Positions 18,977 through 28,113 of a stretch of DNA of 45,297 nt are shown here, one piece after another. Position 1 is the first letter of the stretch, and every line of letters begins with the position of its first letter. The stretch comes from Vibrio zhanjiangensis (GTDB lineage: Bacteria; Pseudomonadota; Gammaproteobacteria; Enterobacterales; Vibrionaceae): NCBI RefSeq assembly GCF_030161235.1, contig NZ_BSPW01000019.1, positions 356 to 45,652 of the forward strand. Direction: 5' to 3'. Made by a program: the position numbers and the translations under genes. The notes beneath the pieces were generated by a model. The model worked only from the letters and a program-made list of their open reading frames with translations, made no database searches and was not told the DNA's origin.

Positions 18977-19160
18977 AACGGTACAGTGCCCCAGGAGTTG
19001 GTGTACCGTTTTGTCGCGAATCGGTACAGTTTCACCAAACCAGATGCAAGTCCAAATATATCGAAAGTGCTTACTTTACAAGGAATAGGTATGAATTATA
19101 GCTACAAGTAATTCTGACAACTGTACCAGCCAAACGGTACAGTTTAAAAACGGTACACTT
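18977..19160. repeat. Cluster of six GGTACA-centred repeats (iteron-like)
   Basis: Copies of (A)ACGGTACA(G/C)TTT lie at 18977-18987, 19001-19012 (minus strand), 19021-19032, about 19118-19130 (minus strand, degenerate), 19132-19145 and 19147-19160. They fall in a gene-poor gap at the border between the T6SS cargo and the transfer backbone. The density and mixed orientation suggest binding sites for one protein, such as a replication initiator or regulator. GGTATCGA (19221-19228) and TCGATACC (19262-19269) form a further wide inverted repeat just after. Confidence 0.65.
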
Positions 19161-19281
19161 GGCACTTTACTCCCACAATTAACTATAAGCAGCTGAAATT
19201 ATTAACTTATCACTTGATAAGGTATCGAGTAGGGTCGCTGCTAGCAACAATACAAACGAGGTCGATACCTAACTCCAGAGC

Positions 19282-19395
19282 TCATTTAGAGCCATCCTGT
19301 TTCGGCTTGCTTTGGTAGTGCCCTGCGAACCAGAACACAACACCGACACTGGCGATTGTGGCGATAAGACCAGCCAACCAAATCCATAATTCCAT
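19282..19395 (-). CDS. 37-residue single-span membrane protein downstream of traN
   Basis: A short frame starting MELWIWLAGLIATIA with one transmembrane segment (about residues 3-24) and a hydrophilic end (KPKQDGSK). GGAGGAG lies just before the ATG. It begins 59 bases after the traN stop on the same strand, so it is probably co-transcribed with traN. Function unknown. Confidence 0.6.
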   Translation of the reverse strand: MELWIWLAGLIATIASVGVVFWFAGHYQSKPKQDGSK

Positions 19396-19454
19396 AACTC
19401 CTCCAGAGCCTGTGCAGCACTTATCGACCAAACACAGGCATATATCAGCAATAA

Positions 19455-22205
19455 TTATTTGCCAGCTCCGACATCCGGCAATAATGAGTTTGCGGCACTC
19501 TTACGAATCTTATCAAGATCAGCACCATCCATCCGAGAGTGAGCTCTTTCTTCGGCATTCAGACGTGTGCCATCAACATCAAAAGCACTTCCTGCACCAG
19601 TGAGTGTATCTAGGTTAATAGAGCTAGGATCAGCAAATTGTCCGTTTGCTTGAAGAATACCTAACCACTCATCCAGATTGACTCGGTTCCAGTCAACACC
19701 TGCAATCTCATCTAAAGGTATACCACCGCACTGGGGAGCTTTAGGTGTACCCCAACTCATCCCAAGTTGCGGGCGAAGCTGTTGCTGAATGATACGAGAT
19801 AATGGAGAATTAAAGCAGCAGTAAGCTTCCCTTTTCTCAATACAAATCCCAAAGGCTGTCTTATTCTTGCAATAAGTACCGACATGATGACAACTGTTCA
19901 AAGCACGCTTAGCATTCATTTGAAACTCTTTTTCTTCACACTCCCAAACAAGTTGTATCACTAACATCGTCACTACATAAGCTGTATATGCTGCCATAAT
20001 ACCGCTTAATACACTTGCAGCTTGCTGACCAACAATCTGCTCCATCATGCCCTCTGATGCACCAACTCCAACCTGTCCTCCAGAGCTCGACGCTGCATTT
20101 CCTAATGTTTGACCAGTCAACTCCGCTATTTTTTCCTTAAGTCCAGAGATCACCTCTGTCGCAAACTCTGTTACTGGCTGTGTAAAATTATCAACCGCAC
20201 CTGAAATGTTTTCTATATATGAGGAAAATGGCTTTGTAAGCTCGGTCCAGCCAGTTAATACTGGATCACGTATAGCTTGGTAAGCGCCTTTTATTGCACT
20301 ACCGTTATCAAGCGCAGTAATAGCACCATCAAGTTTTGGAACCGACATTATCAAGGTCAAATAGTCAGCCATCGAAATACCCGATGGTTTCTCACAGCAG
20401 TTCTGAGCTCCACCAACGGCTTTCTTACACTCTCCTGACTCCCCAGCGAATGCCTTACAAATTACATTCTCAGTTCCGGTAGGGTTATCGTTACCATCTG
20501 TTCCAGTACAGGTCATATCCTGTGTCATGAACTGGGCTGCGTTCAGCAATGCCGACGCCCTAGCAAAGTCGCTACTCTGGGTTTTATTGATGTCGAGACA
20601 TTCATCTCCCATACACGAAATCGGGCCTCCACAGCTATACTCGGCTTCCGTCTCCAGAGTCGGCACATCCACGTCCACACCGCAGTCAAAGGTGTCTTCC
20701 TGGACATAACACAGGCCAGAATCACCCATCGCACCATCAACACACTTCGAGCTGATAAAACCGCATTGAGGGTTATCCTCGAACTCCTGGCACGAGTTCA
20801 GATTGCCGCCTTCATTGGTAGGGCATTGCTCATTTCCATCCGGATCTGTCCAGCACTCCATCGGCCCCTTGTAGAAGTCGTAGTCGGTCTGAACGCGAAC
20901 CTTGGTACACAGCTTAGGTACACCCGTCAATGGAGATTCATCAAGCATGTCCTCACAGATCCGGAAGCCGTTACGCACAACACATCCTGAGGCGTCGCGA
21001 TCTGTAGGCTCTTCAATACAGCTGTACTGCCCAGAGGCAAAACCATCCATGCCCCCCACAGCTGCATCCATGCAACTCTTGGGAGTCCATTTGTCTTTCA
21101 CAATCGCTTTAGAACGATCGTAACGTATCTTGATACGGCCAAAACCCTCCCCTTCACCCGCAACTGACACTCGGATCTTGAATGTCACCACATCTCCCGG
21201 ATTAACCTCCTTGAAGTATTGAGTTACGTCGGTATTTGGGTTCGTTGACCAACTGGTACTCAGCTCACAATTCCCCCCTGTTTCAGGCGGAAAATTGTTA
21301 TTAGGTCCTTGCCAGACTTTGGTTTCCTGACCCTCTTTGCCGACCCAGACCTGCATGTAGTCATCCCATTTGGCATACTCCAACGTGGCAGAAATAATAG
21401 CGTCAGGGTTATCGACCTTTACCTGAGTGAACTCCTCATAGATCGAACACCAACCAGACCAATAGTTGTCTCCTACCTTACCAATCCAAAGCTCAATACA
21501 GTCATCACCGCAAGGCTGTATATTGAATGGCCCATCATGGTACTTGATGATCTCAGCGTCGTACTCGTGAAGCACTTCGCAGTCAGCACTACGGTCAGTA
21601 ACCCGTTCGCAAGTTTGATAATCCGGAACACGGGTTTTAATAGTGGCGTTGTTGATAACCGTCTCGGCAGAACAATCTCCAAATCCCTCGGCAATGACGT
21701 CGATATTGTCATAGGTTTCTTTGCTCAGATTCATCAACGGATCATTGCTGAAATCGGGCTTTGACTGGTTCGTGGCATCGAGGAGAACCTTATAAGCAGC
21801 TCCGGAAATCGAAGGGTTATCGCTGTTAGCATCTTGCCACAGGGAGCTTTTAGTGTTGCTCCCTACGTCATCCATCCCATCACTGGAATCCCAGATATTT
21901 TCCAGGGCGTCCACATTAGGTTGTGTACCATCTGCAAAATAGTCACTGAACGGATCATCGTTATGACCGGATGTACCAGGGAACAGATCATTCACATTGA
22001 TGGCTTCACCGCCGCTAAAATGAACATTGCCACCCTTGTATGATGGCTGCTCAAACCCTGCAGCCATTTCAAGGCCAAACTTTTGAGCTTCTCGACCAGT
22101 CCCAGCTGGATTTGTTGGTTGATTTGTATATCCGTGGATTGGCAACAATGACATTGTGACAATGAGCACACACGAGATAAACCTTGTTGTGGTGTGATGA
22201 ACCAT
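19455..22205 (-). CDS. traN: Mating-pair stabilization protein TraN (SGI1-type)
   Basis: A 916-residue secreted, cysteine-rich outer membrane protein with a signal peptide (MVHHTTTRFISCVLIVTMSL). It has many cysteines in a long surface domain and a conserved C-terminal part (CCFNSPLSRIIQQQLRPQLG). TraN stabilises donor-recipient pairs in F/IncC-type conjugation. In SGI1 elements the island-encoded TraN replaces the helper plasmid's. GGAGGT precedes the ATG by 7 bases. It lies next to sgaC on the same strand, with a candidate activator box (22271-22286) upstream. Confidence 0.9.
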   Translation of the reverse strand: MVHHTTTRFISCVLIVTMSLLPIHGYTNQPTNPAGTGREAQKFGLEMAAGFEQPSYKGGNVHFSGGEAINVNDLFPGTSGHNDDPFSDYFADGTQPNVDALENIWDSSDGMDDVGSNTKSSLWQDANSDNPSISGAAYKVLLDATNQSKPDFSNDPLMNLSKETYDNIDVIAEGFGDCSAETVINNATIKTRVPDYQTCERVTDRSADCEVLHEYDAEIIKYHDGPFNIQPCGDDCIELWIGKVGDNYWSGWCSIYEEFTQVKVDNPDAIISATLEYAKWDDYMQVWVGKEGQETKVWQGPNNNFPPETGGNCELSTSWSTNPNTDVTQYFKEVNPGDVVTFKIRVSVAGEGEGFGRIKIRYDRSKAIVKDKWTPKSCMDAAVGGMDGFASGQYSCIEEPTDRDASGCVVRNGFRICEDMLDESPLTGVPKLCTKVRVQTDYDFYKGPMECWTDPDGNEQCPTNEGGNLNSCQEFEDNPQCGFISSKCVDGAMGDSGLCYVQEDTFDCGVDVDVPTLETEAEYSCGGPISCMGDECLDINKTQSSDFARASALLNAAQFMTQDMTCTGTDGNDNPTGTENVICKAFAGESGECKKAVGGAQNCCEKPSGISMADYLTLIMSVPKLDGAITALDNGSAIKGAYQAIRDPVLTGWTELTKPFSSYIENISGAVDNFTQPVTEFATEVISGLKEKIAELTGQTLGNAASSSGGQVGVGASEGMMEQIVGQQAASVLSGIMAAYTAYVVTMLVIQLVWECEEKEFQMNAKRALNSCHHVGTYCKNKTAFGICIEKREAYCCFNSPLSRIIQQQLRPQLGMSWGTPKAPQCGGIPLDEIAGVDWNRVNLDEWLGILQANGQFADPSSINLDTLTGAGSAFDVDGTRLNAEERAHSRMDGADLDKIRKSAANSLLPDVGAGK

Positions 22206-22270
22206 AGATGATACCTCCGTTTTCCATGGTTCATGCTATTTCAGTATTTAAAATTCTTACGCACCTGTAA

Positions 22271-22286
22271 GTGCCCATTTGTGGTG
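22271..22286 (-). promoter_or_regulatory. Candidate SgaCD/AcaCD box of traN
   Basis: GTGCCCATTTGTGGTG fits a TGCCC-N5-(G/T)GG pattern shared with three other island promoters (29550, 37436, 35061). It lies about 65-80 bases before the traN start. AcaCD-type activators are known to drive traN in this element family. The box assignment is mine and the traN copy is the weakest match. Confidence 0.45.
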
Positions 22287-22295
22287 TTTTTGGCA

Positions 22296-22853
22296 TCAAA
22301 CTGTCGTACTCGTTGCTTCTTTTTTTGTGCTACTAGCTTGCGGTAAGCTTAAGCAGAAAGGGCAATTCACAGATGTTCGTTGATTCACTGATGTAAAGTA
22401 ATTGCACTTACAGCTAGGACATCTCTCTATCATGGCTTCACCAGACCGCAGCTCTTGGGCTAAACACCATGCGTCTGTAATATCTAGCATCTGCCAGCGC
22501 GCTCTCTGCATACCAAGCGTTTCACTTCTGACTGCGCTGTAAAGTTTATACGCAGAATGAAGAGCATTGATGTTGATAGATCGCAATGCTGCTTTTCCTG
22601 TGATATTAAAATAGAGCTGCATTAGCAGTGATGCTTCTATCTTTGAGGTGTGACTATGGATAATTGTTGCACCACCACGAACTTTGTGGCTTTTCCTAAA
22701 GATCGTAAGTCCTTCATCTTTGAGTTCTTTATATAATCTGCGAATCTGCTTATAAGTTAGCCCGGTTTCGATCATGATAATTTGGCTTATGTAGCCTACG
22801 AGTGCCATATTCCTAGCTATGCCCCATCGTGACAAGTTACTGTTACAGCTCAT
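22296..22853 (-). CDS. sgaC: FlhC-family transcription activator SgaC
   Basis: A 185-residue FlhC-like regulator. The family's zinc-binding cysteines are at C145, C148, C164 and C167 (CPSCKCNYF and NCPFC). The N-terminal helical region (TGLTYKQIRRLYKEL) fits DNA binding. SgaC is established as an AcaC homologue that pairs with AcaD or SgaD to activate excision and transfer genes of SGI1-like elements. Its start overlaps the end of sgaD by 11 bases, which implies coupled translation. Confidence 0.9.
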   Translation of the reverse strand: MSCNSNLSRWGIARNMALVGYISQIIMIETGLTYKQIRRLYKELKDEGLTIFRKSHKVRGGATIIHSHTSKIEASLLMQLYFNITGKAALRSININALHSAYKLYSAVRSETLGMQRARWQMLDITDAWCLAQELRSGEAMIERCPSCKCNYFTSVNQRTSVNCPFCLSLPQASSTKKEATSTTV

Positions 22854-23463
22854 ATCTACCTCCAGTGCTTAAAGATTGTTGATGTTTTTTTAAGATGAGA
22901 TGAGTAACGTGGCATTCGTCACTCTCCAGAATTTCTTTCACCAGTTCGGGAGAGAAACGGATTGCGAATGGCATATCCTTGACACAGGCTAAGCTACGAA
23001 GCTGGTTGTCGGTGGCTTCGGCCACCAATTTGGTTAGAGATGTAGTTACATCAAATATTTGGGCTGCTATGTCCGTATCGTCATGTGCTATTCGGCCCAT
23101 GAGCAGCCAATAAGCGGAGCTGAGCCCAGCATCCTGATTATTTATAAGGCTGACGTGATCATAGTGACCTTCTAGGTACTCAATGTAGTCCTTTTCACAA
23201 CCAGAGAGCTTGAAGGAGATTATGGCACCAGATGACAACAGTTTGAGTTGACTTTCGCTTGCCGAAGCCAAAGCAGCCACAGTATCCAATGGGAGAGAAA
23301 ATTGTTCGGAGACTTCTTTCGGATAAAGGCTGGACAGGCTTTTCAAAAGAGTCCATAGGCACAGATCAAATTCAAATACGTTTTCATTAAATCGGGCTAC
23401 GCCAAAACTCTTTTGAACATGACCTATCATTTTCGGAATCAAGGAGCTGCTATTACATGTCAT
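22843..23463 (-). CDS. sgaD: FlhD/AcaD-like activator subunit SgaD
   Basis: A 206-residue helical protein assigned as SgaD from its position directly before sgaC, its length and a segment reading QLKLLSSGAIISFKL that resembles AcaD-type proteins. The FlhD similarity itself is weak by eye. GAGGAGAG precedes the ATG. With SgaC it should form the activator that senses an incoming IncC plasmid's regulatory state. Confidence 0.82.
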   Translation of the reverse strand: MTCNSSSLIPKMIGHVQKSFGVARFNENVFEFDLCLWTLLKSLSSLYPKEVSEQFSLPLDTVAALASASESQLKLLSSGAIISFKLSGCEKDYIEYLEGHYDHVSLINNQDAGLSSAYWLLMGRIAHDDTDIAAQIFDVTTSLTKLVAEATDNQLRSLACVKDMPFAIRFSPELVKEILESDECHVTHLILKKHQQSLSTGGRYEL

Positions 23464-23480
23464 TGAAACGCTCTCCTCTA

Positions 23481-23645
23481 TCAGTTTTTTCTGACTAAGC
23501 TAGGACGAGCAATAAACAATGCTGTAACCACGACCGGAAACGCTAGTGCATATAACCATTGCTTTGTCTCAATACCGCTGAATGTTACAGTTGCTGCTAC
23601 ACCCAGCGTATAGCTAACTCCTACCCAATAAATTAACCTCTTCAT
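23481..23645 (-). CDS. 54-residue two-span membrane protein
   Basis: A small frame starting MKRLIYWVGVSYTLGVAA with two hydrophobic segments (about 5-22 and 30-46) and a basic end (RPSLVRKN). AAAGGA lies 9 bases before the ATG. It overlaps the previous gene by 32 bases and ends 17 bases before sgaD, so it is part of the sgaDC operon. Its position corresponds to the small gene next to sgaD in SGI1. Function unknown. Confidence 0.6.
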   Translation of the reverse strand: MKRLIYWVGVSYTLGVAATVTFSGIETKQWLYALAFPVVVTALFIARPSLVRKN

Positions 23646-23862
23646 TATTTTTATCCTTTAGTAATACGACAAATTTTTCACACCCTAGCTGTTCCAAATA
23701 TTTTTTAGCTGTCTCAATTTTCAATTCACGCCTACCTCCCCTTTTTGAAATAAGAATTTCAGCGTTTACTTCAATCTGAAAATAGTTTTTTCTTACTTCC
23801 CGCAGAATCACAATTTCACCTTTGTTCTGACGGAACATTTTTAATAAATCAACATGTTTCAT
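23614..23862 (-). CDS. Small hypothetical protein, first gene of the sgaDC operon
   Basis: An 82-residue basic protein starting MKHVDLLKMFRQNKGEIVI, with a predicted strand-rich half and a helix (KIETAKKYLEQLG). The start at 23862 is preferred over the open frame 21 codons upstream, because a hairpin (TCCCACTTG 23887-23895 with CAAGTGGGA 23901-23909) occupies that upstream DNA. That hairpin could be an attenuator or operator for the operon. Function unknown. Confidence 0.6.
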   Translation of the reverse strand: MKHVDLLKMFRQNKGEIVILREVRKNYFQIEVNAEILISKRGGRRELKIETAKKYLEQLGCEKFVVLLKDKNNEEVNLLGRS

Positions 23863-23951
23863 AAATAACCTAAATATAAATTTACACCTTCCCACTTGGG
23901 GGTCAAGTGGGAGATAAAAAAACACACATGATATTTTTTCATGAAATCATT

Positions 23952-24293
23952 TTATGGTCTTTTAATTTTATAGTCTGACCTTATTTTGCCTCTTAAAGCT
24001 AAGCACTTTTCATTCTCTTTCACTATGATGAGAAATAATTTCTCATACTCCTTTGAATACAGGAGAAAAGGATTCCGTCTTTGTCCAGCGATGATAGTCG
24101 CCCGAACATGTATCATCGACAATATAGACTCTGTTTTTTCCAACATAAGCTCTAGGGATTTACCGCTTGCCACAATCACTTTTCCCTCGTATTCAAGCGA
24201 TACTCTTCCTACAAGCCAGGGACCTCTCCCCCTGATCATTTGTATTTTAAGTTCTTCAAGTAAATAACTTAAATCTCTATTTTTATTTATCAT
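23952..24293 (-). CDS. Hypothetical protein
   Basis: A 113-residue basic protein (many Lys/Arg, pI clearly high) starting MINKNRDLSYLLEELKIQM. GGAGG lies a few bases before the ATG. No motif recognised. It is divergent from the small membrane protein gene at 24377 and precedes the sgaDC operon on the same strand, 89 bases before the next gene. Confidence 0.6.
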   Translation of the reverse strand: MINKNRDLSYLLEELKIQMIRGRGPWLVGRVSLEYEGKVIVASGKSLELMLEKTESILSMIHVRATIIAGQRRNPFLLYSKEYEKLFLIIVKENEKCLALRGKIRSDYKIKRP

Positions 24294-24312
24294 CTAAATT
24301 CCTCCATTCGCA

Positions 24313-24340
24313 TTGACAAAAATAAATTCCATGTTAAATC
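24313..24340 (+). promoter_or_regulatory. Probable sigma-70 promoter
   Basis: TTGACA (24313-24318) and TAAATC (24335-24340) are 16 bases apart on the plus strand. They point to the small membrane protein gene starting at 24377. Confidence 0.45.
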
Positions 24341-24376
24341 TCAATTAGGGACATCTAAATTAATAGGGGATCAGTA

Positions 24377-24661
24377 ATGTTCAGAGAAACAATTAAGTTT
24401 TCAGCCTTCATAGCTGCTTTGTTCTTTTGTGTCAAAGTAGCCGGAATTTTTGGTCTGATTGTTTTAATCATTGCCGTGTGCTTCTATGCCCAATGGCTCA
24501 ATGGTCGCTCCCCATCTTCAACACTGAATATCAATAATGTTGAAGATAGAGCCACAACGAACAAGCTTAGAGACACTCAATCCTACTCATCAAGCTACTG
24601 TTACGGACCGAATGAGCACCCATACGATCCGCACATTAGCTCGGTTGAACGAACCTACTGA
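24377..24661 (+). CDS. Small membrane protein convergent with traG
   Basis: A 94-residue protein with one long or two short hydrophobic segments at residues 8-40 (FSAFIAALFFCVKVAG and following) and a polar, Ser/Tyr-rich tail. AGGGGA precedes the ATG. Its end overlaps the end of traG by 7 bases on the opposite strand. Position matches a small membrane gene in SGI1-like elements. Function unknown. Confidence 0.65.
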   Translation: MFRETIKFSAFIAALFFCVKVAGIFGLIVLIIAVCFYAQWLNGRSPSSTLNINNVEDRATTNKLRDTQSYSSSYCYGPNEHPYDPHISSVERTY

Positions 24662-27600
24662 CCTCTGCTTACACTCATATATCGCGCCACTGGATTAAGA
24701 TACCCAGCAGCTTGATCTTTACCCGCGTCTGCGGAAGTCTGGATGATGTCGCTCATACGGTCAGCAAGTTCAGTGTCGCCAACCTCAGTTCGCATCTGCT
24801 CCCTCAAGTTGGAGACTTGCTGATCATCCCCTGTCAATGAAGCCGCGAACAACTGAGCACCTGTTTGATTAAGCCCGGCTTCGGCCCCGGCAACCGTAGC
24901 CATACTCCTAAACTCATCACCATATTGCTCAACAAACTGTTCCGCAGCTTCAACACTGTGCTCACTAGCAGCAGCCAATGCTGACGCAAAAAACATCCCT
25001 CTCTCCTGGAGACTCATTCCTTTAGCTGCTTCGGAGAGATCCGATTCACCAGTCAGCCACTCTTTAGCTGCGTTGTATCCTGATACGCCCGCTCCCATAA
25101 TACCGCGACCAAGGGAAGCCATTTCTGTTAATGCCTTACCTGCACCCCCCCATTCCTGCTCAACGTATTCATCACCACGCTTAGCATCTTCAATGAATTG
25201 CTCACGCTGCTCAGAGGTCATACTGGCAAGACGACCCATTGAGCTTCCAAAATTATCAGAGAAGCCATCTACAGCAGCTCCTGCTCCACCAAATAATTTC
25301 TCGATAAATCGGCCAGCTCCTTCGGCTGTAGCGAAAACCTGAGATGAAGTTGAGGGAGCAACATCATTAGCCATAATACGGTTGCGTAGCTCCCCTAAAC
25401 GTTGCCCTGTAAAATCGCTCCGATTTTGACCGTGTTGCGCGTTTACGTTATCCAGGTTCTCACCGTGAGCGGCATAAACATCGCCATCCCCTCCGGGAAG
25501 ATCCGTTTTAGGTTTGGCTTTCTGCTCAGCTGTCATCAATTTAGGGGCGTTCAAGTTTTTCTCCCCTTGGGTGATTAGTATGCTATCTATTTGGGGAGCC
25601 CCGCTATCTAAATGGCTGTACCTTTGCGCCTCACTGGCATTTGCAATCGGGTTTTTAGCTCCAATTGTTCCTGCAACAATTTCCGCTGCCTGAGTTCTAT
25701 GTTGCAAATCTTCTGAGTTCAGCATCGCATACAGAGCCCCACCCACTGAAGCCCGGTCTCCGTCCATACCAAGACCTTTATAATGTCGTGCTCGATTAGT
25801 TGCGGCCTGGCGTAACTCACTAGGAGCCTGCCGCATGTATTGGCTCAAATTCGCCATTGACGCCTGATCACCCAAAACCGATCCAGCAATAGCTTGCATG
25901 TCTGCTGACGTCACACTGCCCAGCACTTCTTGAGCACTTGCTAACCGCTGATAGGTATCCTGAGCAGTCAGCATCTGGGAGGCAGTATGAGTCAGTCCAC
26001 GACGCTGATCCTCACCAACAGACTCAGTAAACCGCTGCGTTTTATCGTCACTAATCTGATTAGCAACATCATTGGTCAGTGCTGCTGTATCATCCTTGGA
26101 GAACCCAATGTCATTAGCAATTCGATCCAAATCCTTCGTCATTTGAGTTCTTGCGGCAGTTGAGCGGGTTTCAGCATTTGCACTGAGGTCTCCTCTCATA
26201 TCTACAGGATTTTCTGCTCCAGCCGCTTTAGCAGCTTTTCTGGCAACCGAACCAGCTGGCCCCATTAAAGTAGAAGCCAACTTTCCTGCATCCACGCCAG
26301 CACTCATTCTGGCACCAATCGCACCAATAACTGCGTTGGTTTGAGATCCATCAAGGCCATGCTCTTTAGCGTACTGTTGACCAGCATTCACTATCGCTTT
26401 GGCTTGACTGCTATCAGATGCCCTCAGCATCTGCCCAAAGCTCTGGAGTCGTTGATAGGACTTGTCAGCACTATTCCCAGAGAAGAATGAGTTCGAGAGC
26501 TGATTCTGAAAAGCGTCTTGGGCAACCGCAGCTCTTGCATGTCCACTGCTTACCATTTCAGAAGAAATTTTAGAGAAATTCATTTTATCAATTAGGCCAT
26601 TGGCACCTCCCTGTAAGCCGCCCTGAAGAGCATTGAAAGCGTAGGCTGGCATTTGTTGGGCCAACGGCGCAGGTTGTAGTATGTCAGGGGAAGAGATCTT
26701 CTCATTGATATGATCACCACCACTCATGCGGCCAGCCAGTGAGTTCAGTGAGTAAATTGACCCAGAAACAATGAACAAAGTAAGGACTGGTATGGCAGAA
26801 GCCATCATTCCACCTACAGCAAGATCATTGCTCATCATATCTGTTACGTGAACAATCCCCTCGAAGCTTGTTGGATCACCGCCAGAAGTGATGTAGTCCT
26901 GTAAGGAGGCAGTACTGCGGTTATAGATAAAGAGATTCACCACAGCCAAAACTGGCATCCATAGCTGAATCCAGATCAACGTCATAAAGTATTTAAAGAC
27001 CAGTTGAATCCCCATCATTCCCAGCACGATGAGCAGCCCCATGAGCGGCACAATGGCGTATACCAGAGCTTCGATAAATGTCAGCATCGGCCTGACAACA
27101 GTAGCAAATACCGATTGCTCCGCAGTCCACTGAGTATTTCGCTGCTGCACCGCCTGCTCAATCATCAGTGAGGCAGTGCCTTGCTGTATGGACTCGTAAT
27201 ATTGTCCCATGCCCTCGGTTAACACCGGAGTTAGGATAGCTGCCTTGAGCATGTCAGAGCTAATAATTCCAGTTGCCGACAGGTCATTAAGCGCGTTGCT
27301 TGTTTCCGCCACAGGATTAACGCCACTTGTACCAGCGACGGTCAGACCCAGTAGGTAATTGATCGATTCATGAGAGGTTCCAGAGTCGAATGCCGTATCT
27401 GTGGCAACCATTAGATCAGTCCAGGCGTCAGTACAATTTGGAGTTGTCGACCCACTAGGTGACACAAAAATCTCAGTACCATAGACCGTTGACGAAAAGC
27501 GCAATGCCTCGCGCCAGGTCAGATTCTTCAAATTCGATTCGGATACGTCAGCCAACTGATAACGGATAGCGGTACAGTCAGCAACGTAGTTTCGCCAGCT

Positions 27601-28113
27601 ACGCTGCATGTCCACTGAGCCACCTCCGACAGCACTATCCCAGCTAGCCCAGAGTGCGGCATTTCCCGCAAGCTGGCGTTGCGCACTGATCAACTCTAAT
27701 GAGGACAGAAACCCTTTCCGCGTTATCTGAGGTGTAATAGTCGCAAACCCGGTCTCGAACTTGTCGGTCAGGACATAGCCGATATTCGAGATCATTCCCC
27801 CAATCGCCGCAGGTCCCATGGGTACGTTGGCAACAACACGGACATCACCAGTGTAGGCATCCTCGATTTTGACCAGAGCTGATGCCCCGAAAAACATTGC
27901 ATATACAATCCAGCCGATAAGCACCTGCTGGATCTCAATACCACGCCCTCCCTGTACTACCCCCTTGACACACACAATAACCACGGAGACCAAGAGCCCG
28001 ATGGAAGCCATTTTAGTGAAGTCATTCGTACCAGTGATCATCGCAACGGCAATCAGTACCTGCTCTAGTAGTGCTGAATCACCGATGCTATAAATCGTAA
28101 ACTCAGGCATCAT
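24655..28113 (-). CDS. traG: Conjugation protein TraG (SGI1-type, mating and exclusion)
   Basis: A 1152-residue inner membrane protein with about three transmembrane segments near the N-terminus (residues 15-85) and four in the middle (about 340-400 and 430-465). A long periplasmic, Gln/Ala-rich helical domain follows. This is the layout of F-type TraG, which takes part in mating-pair stabilization and in entry exclusion. In SGI1 the island TraG replaces the IncC version and lets the island escape exclusion. The start overlaps the traH stop by 4 bases (ATGA). Confidence 0.92.
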   Translation of the reverse strand: MMPEFTIYSIGDSALLEQVLIAVAMITGTNDFTKMASIGLLVSVVIVCVKGVVQGGRGIEIQQVLIGWIVYAMFFGASALVKIEDAYTGDVRVVANVPMGPAAIGGMISNIGYVLTDKFETGFATITPQITRKGFLSSLELISAQRQLAGNAALWASWDSAVGGGSVDMQRSWRNYVADCTAIRYQLADVSESNLKNLTWREALRFSSTVYGTEIFVSPSGSTTPNCTDAWTDLMVATDTAFDSGTSHESINYLLGLTVAGTSGVNPVAETSNALNDLSATGIISSDMLKAAILTPVLTEGMGQYYESIQQGTASLMIEQAVQQRNTQWTAEQSVFATVVRPMLTFIEALVYAIVPLMGLLIVLGMMGIQLVFKYFMTLIWIQLWMPVLAVVNLFIYNRSTASLQDYITSGGDPTSFEGIVHVTDMMSNDLAVGGMMASAIPVLTLFIVSGSIYSLNSLAGRMSGGDHINEKISSPDILQPAPLAQQMPAYAFNALQGGLQGGANGLIDKMNFSKISSEMVSSGHARAAVAQDAFQNQLSNSFFSGNSADKSYQRLQSFGQMLRASDSSQAKAIVNAGQQYAKEHGLDGSQTNAVIGAIGARMSAGVDAGKLASTLMGPAGSVARKAAKAAGAENPVDMRGDLSANAETRSTAARTQMTKDLDRIANDIGFSKDDTAALTNDVANQISDDKTQRFTESVGEDQRRGLTHTASQMLTAQDTYQRLASAQEVLGSVTSADMQAIAGSVLGDQASMANLSQYMRQAPSELRQAATNRARHYKGLGMDGDRASVGGALYAMLNSEDLQHRTQAAEIVAGTIGAKNPIANASEAQRYSHLDSGAPQIDSILITQGEKNLNAPKLMTAEQKAKPKTDLPGGDGDVYAAHGENLDNVNAQHGQNRSDFTGQRLGELRNRIMANDVAPSTSSQVFATAEGAGRFIEKLFGGAGAAVDGFSDNFGSSMGRLASMTSEQREQFIEDAKRGDEYVEQEWGGAGKALTEMASLGRGIMGAGVSGYNAAKEWLTGESDLSEAAKGMSLQERGMFFASALAAASEHSVEAAEQFVEQYGDEFRSMATVAGAEAGLNQTGAQLFAASLTGDDQQVSNLREQMRTEVGDTELADRMSDIIQTSADAGKDQAAGYLNPVARYMSVSRGQ

